Assembly (NCBI RefSeq): GCF_900103505.1
Contig: NZ_FNIA01000020.1
Location: 1-57,614 of the forward strand
Length of the DNA: 57,614 nucleotides
Direction of reading: 5' to 3'
From: Haloarchaeobius iranensis
GTDB lineage: Archaea; Halobacteriota; Halobacteria; Halobacteriales; Natrialbaceae
Below the pieces are notes generated by a model, which was given only the letters and a program-made list of their open reading frames with translations, had not been told where the DNA came from and did no database searches. Positions 1-7,314 of the stretch are shown here, in pieces (the stretch's first letter is position 1; the number at the start of each line of letters is the position of its first letter). The position numbers and the translations under genes were made by a program.

Positions 1-276
1 GTAGTACCAGACAAGGCCGTTCTGAAGTTCTCGTGTAACCGGACGCGTGCCGTAGACATCCTCGTAGTAGCAGTGGAGGAAGCCACGAAAGAGGTCTGCT
101 GGCTCGTGAACTCGTGTTCGCCCCCGGCAAGCGGGGGCGAACACGTCGTACTCCAGCAGAAAATCGAACTCAAGATACTCGAACAACGGTACTGTCTCGG
201 TAGCCGCCGCATTCAAGAAGTCGTCTACCGAAGCTACGTCTTGCAGGGCGTTGGTACTGCTGGACACAGTTTCCAA
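1..276 (-). CDS. IS transposase, N-terminal part (cut by window edge)
   Basis: The minus strand reads open from about 276 (TTG, or GTG at 267) to the left edge, so only about 90 N-terminal residues are present. The stretch DLFRGFLHCYYEDVYGTRP followed by VTRELQNGLVWYY has the look of the helical DUF772-type N-terminal domain of IS4/IS5-group haloarchaeal transposases; I recognise it by memory, not by a search. The DDE catalytic residues would lie outside the window. The codons contain a 14-bp perfect palindrome at 113-145. Exact start and IS family are uncertain. Confidence 0.6.
   Translation of the reverse strand, partial: METVSSSTNALQDVASVDDFLNAAATETVPLFEYLEFDFLLEYDVFAPACRGRTRVHEPADLFRGFLHCYYEDVYGTRPVTRELQNGLVWYY
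113..145. repeat. 14-bp perfect inverted repeat, 5-nt loop
   Basis: Arms 113-126 and 132-145 are exact reverse complements around a GCAAG loop, GC-rich in the inner half. It lies inside the transposase codons, so it is not a terminator. Similar perfect hairpins sit inside the other transposase genes of this window. Confidence 0.85.
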
Positions 277-354
277 ACCCTGCGGCCTCCCTTGGGAGGC
301 TTTCTATGACACGCTCTGTAGTATACTGTGAGAACAGTCACGTAGCAGGGACGG

Positions 355-497
355 AGAAGCATCCAACGCAGACACATCGATAGACGTGTGTCGAACACAG
401 GCTTGTACGGTGGAGATAGGTGGTTCCGAGTGACGGACGGACTCACCGAGTTTCGGTGGCAAGTCAACCCGCAACTTGCCGACTCAACACGGGTTCG
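355..497 (+). repeat. Left arm of a long inverted repeat
   Basis: This stretch matches the reverse complement of 2253-2392 with roughly 85% identity by eye. The best block is the inner end, where about 55 of 57 bases agree (ending GACTCAACACGGGTTCG), and a second block around AACGCAGACACATCGATA is exact. The inner part carries a small hairpin with arms GGCAAGT and ACTTGCC. No gene is seen in it. The arms enclose the three genes at 646-1883. Confidence 0.85.
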
Positions 498-645
498 TCC
501 TTACCGTCTTCGGCTTCTTGGCAGACGGTCGTGGTGGGTAGGTCGGACGTGAGTTGATGGATCTGACGTAGGTGTACACTGTCGGTCTAGTTTCTCCTTT
601 AAGTATGACATACACATTACAGAAGATAGTGAAGAGGTTGACAAT

Positions 646-795
646 ATGACTACTAGAGATACACGAATCGCGGTTTCGACTGACGAACTTAACGAACTGA
701 AATCGGTGAAAGAAGAACTGTACGGAGAGAACGCGGCAGACGACGTTTCCCATGCTGCCGCGATTCTCGATCTGATTGAAAACTACCGAGACTAA
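646..795 (+). CDS. Small ribbon-helix-helix (CopG/Arc-like) protein
   Basis: This 49-residue ORF starts at ATG 646 and ends three bases before the next gene. Its pattern (a basic start, RIAVSTDELNELKSVKEEL, then a short turn and a helix SHAAAILDLIENY) fits a single ribbon-helix-helix DNA-binding unit, the fold of CopG/VapB-type repressors and antitoxins. The AT-rich stretch CTTTAAGTATGAC at about 597-609 could be its promoter. It probably heads an operon with the genes at 799 and 1596. Function as repressor of the module is inferred from size and pattern only. Confidence 0.6.
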   Translation: MTTRDTRIAVSTDELNELKSVKEELYGENAADDVSHAAAILDLIENYRD

Positions 796-798
796 TCT

Positions 799-1596
799 AT
801 GAGCGACACGAACAACACAGGCGAGTTTGAGGAACCCCGTGGAATCGATTACGATTACGTCGCTACGCATGAAATCGAACGCACTTCGAGTGCAAAGCGT
901 GACTGGCTTGAACGGCAGTCACAGGTGACTGACGGAGGACAGGCACGTGAAGACCAAGGTGCGTTCATCCACCACGAATATCAGCAAGGCTCACACTCGT
1001 ATGCTGATACGGAGATAGACCAGAACGAGCAGGTGCATACTCACGCAGGCCAGCAGTCTGCCGTCGCTGGCTCAACTTTCTACGCGGATGACGCCTCTCC
1101 CGACCGTCAAAGCGACTACGAACGCCTCTGGCAGTACAATGCTGGCACGGATTCGCATGTCGCCAATGGGAATGTGCGTCAGGGCGACTCGCTGAAGGTT
1201 GATTCTAATAAGAAATTCGTACACGAGCGAGTCGAAACCTTGTGTACCCAAGCAGGTGCGACGAGTCAGCAGACGCATGCCGTTTGTAGCCGTCTCAGAG
1301 GTGTAGACAAGAGAAAGTTCAATTATCTCTTGTCGGCAGGAGTTTTCGACCCCGAAGAGCACGAGCGTATCAAGGCCGACGACGATCTAAAATCCCCCAC
1401 GACCGAAATTGTGGCGGTCGGTGTACTCGGGTGTATTTTGGCCTACTATTGTGACAACCCGCTTGAACACCCGACTCTCCACGATGCAGCAGAGATAGTC
1501 GGTATAACGGACGTGCATACGCTCTGTTACGAGATTTGCGAGAAGATGGAGTTCGATTGGTGTGACCCGTCTGATTTCGAGGGGACAGACGTGTAA
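799..1596 (+). CDS. Unknown acidic protein with possible TFB-like cyclin domain
   Basis: The product has 265 residues. The first ~140 are low-complexity and acidic/polar with no recognisable domain. Residues ~145-255 look helical: ETLCTQAGATSQQTHAVCSRL, then EIVAVGVLGCILAYYC, then HDAAEIVGITDVHTLCYEI. This order resembles one cyclin repeat of archaeal TFB (helix, small-residue helix, then a helix-turn-helix-like pair with an I-x-G-I-T core). The resemblance is by eye and could be chance. The stop codon overlaps the next start as TAATG, so the two are likely translated together. The gene lies within the inverted-repeat module. Confidence 0.55.
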   Translation: MSDTNNTGEFEEPRGIDYDYVATHEIERTSSAKRDWLERQSQVTDGGQAREDQGAFIHHEYQQGSHSYADTEIDQNEQVHTHAGQQSAVAGSTFYADDASPDRQSDYERLWQYNAGTDSHVANGNVRQGDSLKVDSNKKFVHERVETLCTQAGATSQQTHAVCSRLRGVDKRKFNYLLSAGVFDPEEHERIKADDDLKSPTTEIVAVGVLGCILAYYCDNPLEHPTLHDAAEIVGITDVHTLCYEICEKMEFDWCDPSDFEGTDV

Positions 1597-1883
1597 TGGC
1601 ACGTCGCTGCACCAAGCCGATTAAGATATCTGAGCAGACGAAACGCGAGTTGAAGCAGGTTCGTGATAGAGACGATTCACCTGACGGACGAACCTATTCA
1701 GAGGCAATCGCATGGCTCTGTGGTAGATACGTACAGGCACCTCTGAGACGGCAGTATAACGAGATTGGGCCTACGGAAACCACCGTGGCCGTCACACCTG
1801 CCTGTTATACCGTTCTCACGGATATGAAGAAAGCAGGCGAGTCGTTCGAGGAGCTGTTTCGGAGACTACTGACGACGGTATAA
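1596..1883 (+). CDS. Double ribbon-helix-helix protein
   Basis: The ATG at 1596 shares its A with the preceding stop codon. The 95-residue product shows two similar units: PIKISEQTKRELKQVRDRDD with YSEAIAWLCGRY (residues ~8-46), and TTVAVTPACYTVLTDMKKAG with SFEELFRRLL (residues ~61-92). Each has the beta strand, helix, turn, helix order of a ribbon-helix-helix monomer, so the chain could fold as an intramolecular dimer. Copies of CTCGTTATAC occur within its codons (reverse orientation at 1754) and immediately after its stop, which suggests it may bind them. Known VapB/CopG proteins act as antitoxins or repressors; neither role is proven here. Confidence 0.6.
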   Translation: MARRCTKPIKISEQTKRELKQVRDRDDSPDGRTYSEAIAWLCGRYVQAPLRRQYNEIGPTETTVAVTPACYTVLTDMKKAGESFEELFRRLLTTV

Positions 1884-1977
1884 CGAGTCTCGTTATACTG
1901 GTTTTCTCGTTATACTACTGCATCGGTATAGGGAATCTGTGAGCACAGGTACGTTGTTGATGTGCCTGTCGTTATAC
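1878..1977. promoter_or_regulatory. Clustered CTCGTTATAC motifs (operator or iterons)
   Basis: GTATAACGAG at 1878-1887 and CTCGTTATAC at 1889-1898 form a perfect 10-bp inverted repeat around one base. CTCGTTATAC recurs at 1906-1915, and TCGTTATAC at 1969-1977. Another reverse copy is at 1754-1763 inside the upstream gene. The spacing is irregular. The cluster follows the double ribbon-helix-helix gene, whose stop codon it overlaps, so it may be that protein's operator, or iterons of a replication origin. Confidence 0.6.
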
Positions 1978-2252
1978 TGCTGATAGCCGTGGCTACGTCG
2001 TGGAAATCCGTCGGGAGTGAGGAAACCAATCTCCCCGACGGGCGAACTGTGAAACGTGTCGACCGACAATGCGGACAGATACGAACGGAGCAACACAGAC
2101 GAACTTGGTGGACGGGGGTCCCACCCGTCCATACCCTCGTACACAAATTGGCCCCCAAATCAATCGACAGACAACACCTGCGTTAGACCCGCCGAGACAT
2201 GTACCGCCTGCACCCCCATCCACTCGACCAGAGACGGGACTCGGAGCGTTGC
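1978..2252. other. Gene-free stretch between motif cluster and right repeat arm
   Basis: I see no convincing gene here. Short open frames on both strands lack protein-like composition. Together with the motif cluster and the right repeat arm, 1884-2490 is a roughly 600-bp non-coding tract. Confidence 0.5.
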
Positions 2253-2392
2253 CGAACCCGTGTTGAGTCGGCAAGTCGCGGGTTGACTTGCCAGCGAAAC
2301 TCGGTGAGGCAACCTGAATCCCCACTCACTTCTCCACCGTACAAGCGTCTGTTCGAGACACCTGTATCGATGTGTCTGCGTTAGACGCTTCT
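2253..2392 (-). repeat. Right arm of the long inverted repeat
   Basis: This is the reverse-complement partner of 355-497, ending on its inner side with CGAACCCGTGTTGAGTC. It also carries the internal hairpin GGCAAGTC...GACTTGCC (2271-2292). The two arms bound a segment of about 1.75 kb. They could be ends of an invertible or composite segment, or duplicated origin/attachment sequences. Confidence 0.85.
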
Positions 2393-2490
2393 ACTCTCTC
2401 CTAGGTGACTATCTCCACTACATACTACACAGAATGGCCCCCCGTTACCGATCTATCTCGAATGGACCCAATTCGTGTACAATATATTGC

Positions 2491-2748
2491 ATGAAAGTGA
2501 GTAAAATTCCTATTTCGGACGGAGAACTGTGCCATTTTCCAAAGCAGTTCTACGATGCAGAGATTTCTGAGGATAGCACGAATCAAATGATTCTGACGGT
2601 GCTCGCACCCGAAGATACGAAATTCAAACTCCGACGGATTGAGCTTGAGCACGTCAGTAATATCGGGCAATTCGATACTGACGGATACGCCTACGTCGGA
2701 ACGCATACCCACACGGATAGTGGGACGTGGACGGTGATGCTTCGATGA
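2491..2748 (+). CDS. Hypothetical protein, first gene of accessory operon
   Basis: I take the ATG at 2491 because it follows an AT-rich AATATATTGC and leaves an 85-residue protein; an upstream in-frame ATG at 2434 would add 19 poorly composed residues. No domain is recognised. The chain is mixed beta-like (MILTVLAPEDTKFKLRRIEL) with a HTHTDSGTW stretch near the C-terminus. Its TGA overlaps the next ATG as ATGA, so it begins a tightly coupled operon of four genes. Product of the integrated element; role unknown. Confidence 0.55.
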   Translation: MKVSKIPISDGELCHFPKQFYDAEISEDSTNQMILTVLAPEDTKFKLRRIELEHVSNIGQFDTDGYAYVGTHTHTDSGTWTVMLR

Positions 2749-3029
2749 AGTGCATCAACAGGCACGTCTCTGCGGGAGACACCGTAGAAGTAGGTGAGAT
2801 CGAGGGGGCTAATCTCGAACAACAGAACGGGAACCTAGTCTTTCAAGCCGTTTACTCGGGGGACCCCTCGGAGCACGTTGTACTGAAGACCCGTTTCGAC
2901 CATGGTGACGATATTCAAACAAGGGGGGAAGTTCTCACCGTCGTAAGCGGAAGTGGCTATGGAAATCCAGTCTGTTACATGCTCGTTCCGATGGACGAAT
3001 ACGGCGGGGGTGATGGCGATGAATCTTAG
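2745..3029 (+). CDS. Hypothetical protein, second gene of accessory operon
   Basis: The ATG at 2745 overlaps the preceding TGA (ATGA), giving a 94-residue acidic protein ending in GGGDGDES. No domain is recognised. Alternating hydrophobic residues suggest beta structure (VVLKTRFDHGDDIQ, EVLTVVSGSG). The last 17 bases overlap the start of the next gene in another frame, a compact arrangement common in viral and plasmid operons. Confidence 0.55.
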   Translation: MKCINRHVSAGDTVEVGEIEGANLEQQNGNLVFQAVYSGDPSEHVVLKTRFDHGDDIQTRGEVLTVVSGSGYGNPVCYMLVPMDEYGGGDGDES

Positions 3030-3702
3030 CAACAGAGCTGTAGCAGAGTATGACGGAGAAGCCGACGACGACCGTGACGAGAAAGTCGAACTGGCCCTTA
3101 CCCACGACGTGAAACTCGGTTGGCGAGAGGGGGAACCGCTTGTGTACGACGGCGAGGGGATACCACTCGATGAAGCTGTGAACGATGCTTACGAGGGGTA
3201 TTACCGAAACGAGGATATCCTCGTGCCTGAAGCTGGTTCGTTCCTTTCCCGACTCGCGGAACACCCTCTCGTCACGTCGGTCGAGGATGTCGCTACGGAG
3301 CTTGGCATGGACCAAGGGATGAAAACAAGTTCAAAGCGGGAGAAGATTCGCAAAGCCCTCGAAATCCACGGGATTGAGATTACCGACTCTGACGACGATG
3401 TAGACCGTGACGAGACTGACGATGTGATTACCTTACCCAACGGCGAGTCGTGGGACGTAGATAACCTACGGAAACCCGTGTACGAGGATAGCCGCTTGCT
3501 GACGCAGCTTGGTCCGATGAATGGGTTTTCTGTCGAAGAAGTGGCTATCTACATAAGCAATGAGATTGGTGAACGGGTAGACGAGAGCGACGTACAGCAG
3601 GGTATGGTGAACGGTGGTATCCTCGAAGGCACCCGTGATATCGAAAATGAGAGTAGCAGTAACCAGCCTGTCGCACATCACAGTCGGGTGCATAAAGCAT
3701 GA
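3013..3702 (+). CDS. Hypothetical acidic protein, third gene of accessory operon
   Basis: I place the start at ATG 3013 (or 3019), inside the end of the previous gene, rather than at 2953, which would overlap it by 77 bases. The product is about 229 residues. Two regions look like small helical, possibly winged-helix segments: HPLVTSVEDVATELGMDQGM with KREKIRKALEIHGIEI (~85-130), and NGFSVEEVAIYISNEIGERV (~180-200), each resembling a condition-specific helix pair. A very acidic linker DSDDDVDRDETDD separates them. No family is recognised. The stop overlaps the next ATG. Confidence 0.55.
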   Translation: MAMNLSNRAVAEYDGEADDDRDEKVELALTHDVKLGWREGEPLVYDGEGIPLDEAVNDAYEGYYRNEDILVPEAGSFLSRLAEHPLVTSVEDVATELGMDQGMKTSSKREKIRKALEIHGIEITDSDDDVDRDETDDVITLPNGESWDVDNLRKPVYEDSRLLTQLGPMNGFSVEEVAIYISNEIGERVDESDVQQGMVNGGILEGTRDIENESSSNQPVAHHSRVHKA

Positions 3703-3797
3703 CTGACGACGGTTCCCCTGAACCACACGACCCGTGGGACGATTCTGACGACGACGAAGACGACGAGACTCCCAACCCCAATGACCCTTGGGAGTAG
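3699..3797 (+). CDS. 32-residue acidic peptide, end of accessory operon
   Basis: The ATG at 3699 overlaps the previous TGA as ATGA. The peptide begins MTDDGSPEPHDPWDD, continues with a run of aspartate/glutamate, and ends NPNDPWE. The DPW motif occurs twice (PHDPWDD and PNDPWE). Translational coupling and halophilic composition support it being real. A T-rich stretch (CATTTTTGATCG) follows the stop and may end transcription. Function unknown. Confidence 0.5.
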   Translation: MTDDGSPEPHDPWDDSDDDEDDETPNPNDPWE

Positions 3798-4783
3798 TCG
3801 TCTTCCATTTTTGATCGAGTTGCCCCCCGTTCCTCTGCCATAATTCTGTTCTCTATTTTCCCATAGAAATCGGGGTTCGACCGTCGTCTATTATGACGAT
3901 TTTGACGGGGTGTACTGAGAAATTAGTACGCAGGCAGAGGGCAGTTTGTTCCACCACTATATGCGAGTAACACACCAGTCCATATCTACTAATTTTGACG
4001 GTGAGGCTACTGTACTCCCCGATAGTGCCGTTTGACCCTCTGGCAGATCGTTCTGTAGGGCCAGATATACAGACTTCTCTTATTATCAACCTGCGTGGTA
4101 CCAGATTTGGCCCCAAAATCACTTATTACAGATAGTAAAGTCTGGAATTTGGAAATCTTCTCCGACAGTCTGATAGTTATTCGTCTCTCAACGTAGCTGA
4201 CTGGTTCACGCAGTCCCCTCCCCGACCGACCCACATCGTACCTGTGACTGTCGAACAGACGGACCTACTTGATTACTACCAGACATAATTATTGCATATT
4301 CTACGTACGCCTGCGTCTAATTGAAAATTCTGGCCGTTTCAGATGCTTTCAGAGCCGATAGAGAGTTATAGGCCAACAGACAGGAACCCATTCTAAGCCT
4401 GCTCAGGCACTTCACAATCGACGTGAGTAGGATGCAATCGATACCACTCACAATCTGCTCAAGACCGTCAGAAACGAATCTGTGGCTTCTCAGAGATTTT
4501 CGGGCGGGGATGACACCTATTCTGAGCTAGATATTCCTACTAGCACCAGAAAACAGATCTACATCTTCATACCAAAGTGTGATTTTCTAAGTAGTATCGA
4601 ACTATAGGTTTCTACTCTCGTAAGATATGACAGGTTCTTTTACAGAACGTAAGTTCAGAAGGATTTGGATTTTGACTACTAAGGTAGGGCGTTTTGCTCA
4701 GAGGGGAGGGGGTGTGATACCCGAGGTAATAAAAATACTGTTTCGATGCACAAAGGGTAAGTACGTGCACTTTGCACTTACGA
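3798..4783. other. AT-rich tract without recognisable genes
   Basis: About 1 kb shows no convincing open frame on either strand. An open frame at 4627-4812 on the plus strand lacks haloarchaeal composition. There is a weak inverted repeat near 4759-4780 (GTAAG...CTTAC). Confidence 0.5.
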
Positions 4784-4807
4784 TTGGGATAGGACGGGTG
4801 TCCCGAC
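4784..4807 (+). repeat. 24-bp direct repeat, copy 1
   Basis: TTGGGATAGGACGGGTGTCC plus four more bases is identical to 4984-5007. The start-to-start distance is exactly 200 bp. Each copy contains a short CGGG-TGT-CCCG hairpin. The 38-residue membrane peptide gene lies between the copies. Confidence 0.9.
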
Positions 4808-4830
4808 CGTAGAAAGTCGGGTCCCGTACC

Positions 4831-4947
4831 TTACTGCAACATCACGAGGAGCGACACGCTTAGGAACAAGACTTCAAGCACCAGCTTTACCATCTTGATC
4901 CGACTCGTGATGGACTCGTCTCGGTCGTTTCCAGAGGCGTTGCTCAT
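4831..4947 (-). CDS. 38-residue single-span membrane peptide
   Basis: The ATG is at 4945-4947 and the TAA at 4831-4833. A charged N-terminal part (MSNASGNDRDESITSRIK) is followed by one hydrophobic segment (LVLEVLFLSVSLLVML) that reaches the C-terminus, so this looks like a small membrane peptide with an N-out or N-in acidic tail. It lies between two identical 24-bp repeats, and a perfect 8-bp inverted repeat sits right before the start. Such peptides occur in toxin and virus settings, but no family is recognised. Confidence 0.45.
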   Translation of the reverse strand: MSNASGNDRDESITSRIKMVKLVLEVLFLSVSLLVMLQ

Positions 4948-4951
4948 GGAT

Positions 4952-4981
4952 GGTTCTCCCCGTGCAGTCCCTCGGAGAACC
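4952..4981. promoter_or_regulatory. 8-bp inverted repeat before the membrane peptide
   Basis: GGTTCTCC at 4952-4959 and GGAGAACC at 4974-4981 are perfect reverse complements 14 bases apart. They lie directly upstream of the minus-strand ATG at 4947, a position fitting an operator or a 5' leader hairpin. Confidence 0.4.
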
Positions 4982-4983
4982 GT

Positions 4984-5007
4984 TTGGGATAGGACGGGTG
5001 TCCCGAC
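4984..5007 (+). repeat. 24-bp direct repeat, copy 2
   Basis: Identical to 4784-4807, including the two leading T residues. The flanking sequences differ, so the identity is confined to the repeat. Confidence 0.9.
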
Positions 5008-5104
5008 GGACTGCAATAGGGTTGACGAATGCCTGCACTAAAAAAACACCCTTTCACTCGACCCCCATCAGGCCAAGGGTCAACTCTTCAGAGGTACAAT
5101 TAAA

Positions 5105-5437
5105 TTGTCTCAGGCAATTGTCAAAGGTATGCAGCAAGAAGATCTTTCAATCGAAGATGCACCGAATGGGATTATCAAAGCAGTTCTGAGGGAGATGGAT
5201 GGGACTCGGGACCGTGATGACCAGCCAATCATTTCTTTTGGTGGTCATCACGTCGAGGTATCTTGGAACTGTCCCGAGGGTCGTGATTGCAAGGATTATG
5301 ACCCGAGAAATGAGGATCTCGATAGAGTCGAGAGGGCAGGGTCAGACGAGAAGATGTGCTACATTGAGGCAGACAAGGATGAGGTTAGAAAAGAGGCAGA
5401 GGAGCGGAACAGAATAGAATTCGAGAGGGACGAATAG
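5105..5437 (+). CDS. Hypothetical acidic protein
   Basis: A TTG at 5105 follows an AGAGGT ribosome-binding-like site by about ten bases; an ATG at 5129 is the alternative. The 110-residue product begins SQAIVKGMQQEDLSIEDAP and ends in a charged, probably helical tail (EVRKEAEERNRIEFERDE). The middle holds a possible beta segment (PIISFGGHHVEVSWNCPEG) with cysteines at WNCPEGRDCKDY and KMCYIE, which might bind metal. No family is recognised. It is the last gene before the tRNA and probably belongs to the integrated element. Confidence 0.55.
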   Translation: MSQAIVKGMQQEDLSIEDAPNGIIKAVLREMDGTRDRDDQPIISFGGHHVEVSWNCPEGRDCKDYDPRNEDLDRVERAGSDEKMCYIEADKDEVRKEAEERNRIEFERDE

Positions 5438-5654
5438 GCCCGTTCTCTGGTTGGTACCGACCTTTGCGGATGAAACCACCCCATCCACCGAAAAACCTAG
5501 GTTCCCCCGCGTAGATGGTTCTCACAGATGCCCATACGGGAGTGACGTGCGTTACGTCACCGAACGGTCGTGGAACCACACCCGTAGAAAATCCATATAA
5601 AGAATCGGTGAATCGGACTCACGTCTGCCGATTCCAGAACATGCGGTGAAAGAA

Positions 5655-5727
5655 CGGACCCGACGGGATTTGAACCCGCGACATCTTGGTCCGGAACCAA
5701 GCACTCTGTCCACTGAGCTACGGGCCC
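5655..5727 (-). tRNA. tRNA-Arg, anticodon CCG
   Basis: The minus strand folds as a 73-nt cloverleaf: acceptor GGGCCCG/CGGGTCC, D stem GCTC/GAGT, anticodon stem CTTGG/CCAAG with loop TTCCGGA (anticodon CCG, reading CGG), and T arm GCGGG-TTCAAAT-CCCGT. CCA is not encoded. The 3' end points left, toward the AT-rich accessory block, so it is a plausible integration site. Confidence 0.95.
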
Positions 5728-5772
5728 TCAGGTACGCATTGCCCACCCGATGCTATAACGGTTGTGAACCGC

Positions 5773-7245
5773 TCACTCCTCGCCGCCGGTCGGTGACGGC
5801 GACTCCCCGGGGCCCTTCTCGATGTAGGCGTCCTTCCACGTCCCCCGGGTGAACCAGAGGGCGGCGGCGACGCCGCCGACGATGTTGCCGAGCGCCATGC
5901 CGATCCAGAAGCCGTCGGGGCCGAGCCCGTAGCCGGTGAACTCGGTGAACGGGACGGTGCCGACGAGCGGGATGGGGTCGAAGGCGAGGATGCCGACGGT
6001 GGCGACGCGGCCGATCCAGAGCGCAAGCAGGGAGAACACGAGCGCGGTCTTCGTGTTGCCCGCGCCGCGGTAGGCGCCGAGGACGACCTGGAGGACACCG
6101 ATGAAGGCGAACTCGAAGGCGCGGACCCGGATGTAGTCGGAGCTGAAGTCGATGGTGGCCCGGGCGTTGTCGATGTCCTCACTGACGAACGCCTCGACGA
6201 GCGGGTCGGGGAAGGCGTAGACGAGCACGGCGACGACGAGGAGGATGCCGGCGGCCGCTCCGGCGGCGAGGAGGACGGCGCGCTCGGCGCGCGCCGGTTT
6301 GTCGGCGCCGAGGTTCTGTCCGACCATGGTGTTGGTGGCGCGGCCGAGGCCCATGGCGGGGAGGAAGATGAGCGATGCGATGCGGTTGCCGAGGCCGTAG
6401 GCGGCGACGACCGGCGGCGCGAACAGGACGATCATCGCGGTCAGCGTGACCATGGCGAACGCGCTGGCGGACTGTTCGAGCGCCGTGGGGACTCCGAGGC
6501 GGACGATGTCGCGGATGACCCCGAAGTCCGGCTTGAGGTGCGAGACGTCGACGTCGGGGCCGGCGTCGGTGAAGAAGAGGATGTAGACGCCGAGGATGGA
6601 GCCGAGCCCGCGGGAGGCGACGGTGGCGATGGCCGCGCCCTGGATGCCGAGTTCGGGGACGGGGCCGACGCCGAAGATGAGGATGGGGTCGATGACGACG
6701 TTGACGGCGACGCTGACGAGCATCACCCGCATCGGGGTCTTGGTGTCGCCGTAGCCGCGCATGAGCGCCGAGAAGACGAAGAAGCCGAACATGAAGACGA
6801 TGCCGAGGAAGAACACCTCCATGTAGTCGGCGGCGAGCGGGATGACGGCCTCCTTGGTCTCCTGCTGACTGGGCAGTGCGGCGAGCATGTCCTCGGTGAG
6901 GACGTAGCCGACGATGCCGAGTCCGATGGCGAGCACGGAGACGAACGAGAGGGTCTGGCCGGCGACGCGGCCGGCCGAGGTGTCGCTGTCGGCCCCGGTG
7001 TACTGCGCGACGAGGATGCTCCCTGCGGCGGTGAACCCGCCCGCGAGCGAGATGAGCAGGAAGATGAGGGGGAACGCGAGGCTGATGGCGGCCAGCGCGT
7101 CGGTGTCGAACTGGCCGAGCCAGAACGTGTCCGCGATGTTGTACGTGACCTGGAGGAGCTGGAGGGCGACGATGGGCCAGGCGAGCCGGAACATCGGTCG
7201 CACCAGTCCGCCCTCCGTGATGCTGTCGGACGGCTGAGTGCTCAC
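5773..7245 (-). CDS. MATE family multidrug/Na+ antiporter
   Basis: The product has 490 residues and about twelve hydrophobic segments, the usual size of MATE (multi antimicrobial extrusion) transporters, which expel cationic drugs in exchange for Na+ or H+. N-terminal features include RPMFRLAWPIVALQLLQVTY and ADTFWLGQFDTDALAAISLA, both typical of the family. The start is GTG at 7243-7245 (MSTQPSDS). The gene stands alone; its stop is 45 bp from the tRNA. Substrate cannot be told. Confidence 0.9.
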   Translation of the reverse strand: MSTQPSDSITEGGLVRPMFRLAWPIVALQLLQVTYNIADTFWLGQFDTDALAAISLAFPLIFLLISLAGGFTAAGSILVAQYTGADSDTSAGRVAGQTLSFVSVLAIGLGIVGYVLTEDMLAALPSQQETKEAVIPLAADYMEVFFLGIVFMFGFFVFSALMRGYGDTKTPMRVMLVSVAVNVVIDPILIFGVGPVPELGIQGAAIATVASRGLGSILGVYILFFTDAGPDVDVSHLKPDFGVIRDIVRLGVPTALEQSASAFAMVTLTAMIVLFAPPVVAAYGLGNRIASLIFLPAMGLGRATNTMVGQNLGADKPARAERAVLLAAGAAAGILLVVAVLVYAFPDPLVEAFVSEDIDNARATIDFSSDYIRVRAFEFAFIGVLQVVLGAYRGAGNTKTALVFSLLALWIGRVATVGILAFDPIPLVGTVPFTEFTGYGLGPDGFWIGMALGNIVGGVAAALWFTRGTWKDAYIEKGPGESPSPTGGEE

Positions 7246-7314
7246 TGTACTTCGAAACGAAACACTCGGTTTTGAATCTGTTGAAACGCCGTCGAGGGCG
7301 GTCAGGGCCCGGTT

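Noticed and set aside
1878-1977. CTCGTTATAC copies as a CRISPR or tandem repeat
   Set aside because: The motif is 10 bp, in both orientations and irregularly spaced.
2273-2282. GTCGCGGGTT in the right repeat arm also occurs in the tRNA-Arg T arm
   Set aside because: Ten bases of a GC-rich motif are too few to call an att site, and the match is not extended.
4627-4812. Plus-strand open frame of 61 codons in the AT-rich tract
   Set aside because: It is basic and lacks haloarchaeal composition, and it runs into the first 24-bp repeat.
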